From: Aminobacterium sp. MB27-C1 | GTDB lineage: Bacteria > Synergistota > Synergistia > Synergistales > Aminobacteriaceae | NCBI RefSeq assembly: GCF_030908405.1 | Contig: NZ_CP133089.1 | Coordinates: 310,001-374,000, forward strand | DNA length: 64,000 nucleotides | Reading direction: 5' to 3' | Shown: in pieces, positions 62,385 through 64,000 of the stretch | Layout of the letters: the number at the start of each line of letters is the position of its first letter | How positions within the stretch are numbered: position 1 is the first letter of the stretch | Translations under genes and position numbers: made by a program | The notes under the pieces: model-generated | What the model saw: only the letters and a program-made list of their open reading frames with translations | Databases searched by the model: none | What the model was told of the DNA's origin: nothing

Positions 62385-63176
62385 TTATTCGAGTGGGGCA
62401 TGAAGTGACGCATAGCGGTTGATAAGAGTCTGTAATTGAAATGAATATTCTGTGAGGTTGGCAATACGCGCGATTGCTTCTGCAAACTTAAGGCCCTGTA
62501 TAACAAAACAGTCAGGTTGAGTTGGAAAAGGCATGGTGTAGTGCTCTTCTTGTGGCTTAAAGTATTGATTCTTGTAAGCTTTAAATGAAACGAGTTCTGG
62601 TTCTGAACTCCACACGCGCATGAAAATTCCATACAGTTCGAGACAGTCACTAAGGGAGTAATGTCCCATCTCTGCCGGTATACTTTCTTCTATTTCTCTG
62701 ACGATAATTGGCGTTTTAAGTCGAGAAATAGTTTTCATCTTCGCTTCGTTTAAACGTGGCCATTTGTAAAGTTTTGCGTTGCGCGGATTAGGAATGGCGC
62801 ACCAAGTTGTAAGTCCCAACATAGAACACCACCATTTCCACATCTTTACTGCTTCTTTAGGGAGAAAAGAAGTATCGAAGGCCAAGTTATGAACAATAAT
62901 TCCAGATACATGCCATCTTTTCCAAAAGGAGAGAAGGGCGTTAATGTCTTCAAGAAAATAAAGAGGATAGGATTCTGCCTGCCTAAACCAATGAATTCTT
63001 TCCACAGTTAATCCATGAATTTTTTCTGTAGCCATGTCAGGAGTTTCGGTAGGAAAGTAGAATCGGTTGAAAATATCTCGAATATACCCTCTATCATCAA
63101 AAACTATGGAAGAGGCTGAAACAACAGAACTACCCTTTAACCCGTTTGTCTCAAGGTCGAATACTGCAAAGTTCAT
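62385..63176 (-). CDS. DnaQ-like 3'-5' exonuclease (DEDDh) family protein
   Basis: 263 residues. The exonuclease motifs are visible: FDLETNGLKG (motif I, D and E), HNLAFDTSFL (motif II, D) and HYSLSDCLELYGI (motif III, H and D), in the DEDDh arrangement. The substrate loop between them is longer than in small editing enzymes. It may be a proofreading subunit or an RNase T/exonuclease X-like enzyme in DNA or RNA maintenance. It starts at ATG 63176 behind AAAGGAG. The neighbours give no clue, and the C-terminal 60 residues are not recognised. Confidence 0.85.
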   Translation of the reverse strand: MNFAVFDLETNGLKGSSVVSASSIVFDDRGYIRDIFNRFYFPTETPDMATEKIHGLTVERIHWFRQAESYPLYFLEDINALLSFWKRWHVSGIIVHNLAFDTSFLPKEAVKMWKWWCSMLGLTTWCAIPNPRNAKLYKWPRLNEAKMKTISRLKTPIIVREIEESIPAEMGHYSLSDCLELYGIFMRVWSSEPELVSFKAYKNQYFKPQEEHYTMPFPTQPDCFVIQGLKFAEAIARIANLTEYSFQLQTLINRYASLHAPLE

Positions 63177-63314
63177 TTATCGATTCTCCTTTCTCCAATG
63201 TGGAAACTGATTTTAGCACGTATTCTTTTTTGATGTCAGTTCCTCTTTTGCATATAAAAAAGAAATAGTAGAATAAATAAAAATATTTAACTTTTCGAAG
63301 AGGAGGAACACCCC

Positions 63315-64000
63315 ATGTATATGAAAAGAAGGGTCCCCCGATTTTTTTTATCTCTTTTGTTTTTATCCGTTTTCCCCTTTGCGATTTTTGCATCTGATCA
63401 AGCAAGCAAATATTTTGCGACAGCGATGCGTTTTGCTGAGGCTGGGCAATATCAAAAGGCAGTTTTTACTTTTCAGAGAGCTATTGAAGCCCGTCAAGAT
63501 TATCCTGAAGCTTATTATAATATGGCTGTAGCTTTAGAAAAGCTTGATAGAACAGATGAGGCAATAGTAGCCTATCAGGAGACAATAAAGCTAAAACCAT
63601 CTTATTCTGGTGCTTATATAAATTTAGGGAATATATATCTTTTGAGAAAAGAAAATGATAAAGCTACAGACTTATATTCTCAGGGCTTAAAAATTGCTCC
63701 TGATTCTTTTGCTTTGACCTATGGTAAAGGGCGCGCTCTTTTTCAGGAAAAAAATATGAAAGAAGCAGAACAGTGGTTTAAAAAGACAACGGAACTTGCC
63801 CCCAAATGGGGAGAGGGGTTTTTTATGCTCGGAGTTACTTCTGGCAGACAAAAAAAGTATGATGCGGCATTTAAAGCATATGAAAAAGCTGTAGAACTTG
63901 CCCCTTCTCATGCTGAAGCTCATTTTAATCTGGGGGCTTTATGGGGACGAAAAGGGGATCGTGGAAAAGAAATAGCCTACTATCAGAAGGCGATAGAACT
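63315..64000 (+). CDS. Secreted or periplasmic tetratricopeptide-repeat protein, C-terminus cut
   Basis: 228 codons run to the window edge. MYMKRRVPRFFLSLLFLSVFPFAIFA is a signal peptide or anchor, and six or more TPR units follow, for example FAEAGQYQKAVFTFQRAIEA, PEAYYNMAVALEKLDRTDEA and PSYSGAYINLGNIYLLRK. TPR arrays form protein-binding scaffolds; the partner is unknown. The ATG at 63315 has AGGAGG eight bases upstream. The gene is divergent from the exonuclease gene and its end lies beyond the window. Confidence 0.93.
   Translation, partial: MYMKRRVPRFFLSLLFLSVFPFAIFASDQASKYFATAMRFAEAGQYQKAVFTFQRAIEARQDYPEAYYNMAVALEKLDRTDEAIVAYQETIKLKPSYSGAYINLGNIYLLRKENDKATDLYSQGLKIAPDSFALTYGKGRALFQEKNMKEAEQWFKKTTELAPKWGEGFFMLGVTSGRQKKYDAAFKAYEKAVELAPSHAEAHFNLGALWGRKGDRGKEIAYYQKAIE

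Noticed and set aside
1-64000. CRISPR arrays, insertion sequences, tRNA or rRNA genes, prophage
   Set aside because: No direct-repeat arrays, transposases, integrases or tRNA cloverleaf regions were seen on either strand.

Overview
The window carries 62 annotated coding regions, two of them cut by the window edges. There are no rRNA, tRNA, CRISPR or insertion-sequence signals. Low-to-moderate GC, tight operons with strong Shine-Dalgarno sites and frequent TTG/GTG starts, TRAP and Na+-symport transporters, peptide and amino-acid catabolism genes, a PyrR attenuator and two in-frame UGA (selenocysteine) genes suggest an anaerobic, amino-acid-using, diderm bacterium. Synergistota (Aminobacterium-like) is my best guess; this is inference, because no marker gene in the window settles it.

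Layout. 1-6.2 kb: a cytosolic chemoreceptor (partial), ferredoxin, gpsA, a GAF-GGDEF diguanylate cyclase and a DegS-like orphan histidine kinase. 6.2-13.9 kb: typA, two unknowns, a selenocysteine peroxiredoxin, a periplasmic amino-acid-binding protein joined to an SNF-type Na+ symporter, and a DUF72 gene. 13.9-25.4 kb: a possible 37-residue gene, a CcdA plus membrane-anchored selenocysteine thioredoxin pair, two M20 hydrolases, an HD hydrolase, an amidohydrolase, larB, an Fe-alcohol dehydrogenase, an acyl-CoA synthetase and a ferritin-like protein. 25.5-34.1 kb: a hydroxyacid dehydrogenase, EamA exporter, chemoreceptor, K+ channel, exonuclease III, hydrolase, IclR regulator and panB. 34.1-40.0 kb: pyrRBCKDFE behind a clear PyrR attenuator. 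40.1-50.3 kb: two unknowns, a GntR regulator, then a mixed operon in which a TRAP transporter and a PPC-domain gene sit between the E1 and the E2/E3 genes of a 2-oxoacid/acetoin dehydrogenase complex. 50.4-57.4 kb (minus strand): lplA-gcvT-gcvH-gcvPA-gcvPB-lpd behind a structured leader ending in an intrinsic terminator, resembling a glycine-riboswitch control region. 57.5-64 kb: an Fbp-type ABC transporter, a second lplA, a DnaQ-like exonuclease and a partial TPR protein.

How the parts fit. Two lipoate ligases supply GcvH and the E2 of the dehydrogenase complex, each complex having its own E3. The two selenoproteins and the ferritin-like protein look like thiol/selenol redox and oxygen defence. 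The most novel items are the selenothioredoxin-CcdA pair (UPAC active site), the selenoperoxiredoxin lacking its usual resolving cysteine, the TRAP-in-dehydrogenase operon whose E3 keeps only a stump of a lipoyl domain, and the gcv leader RNA.
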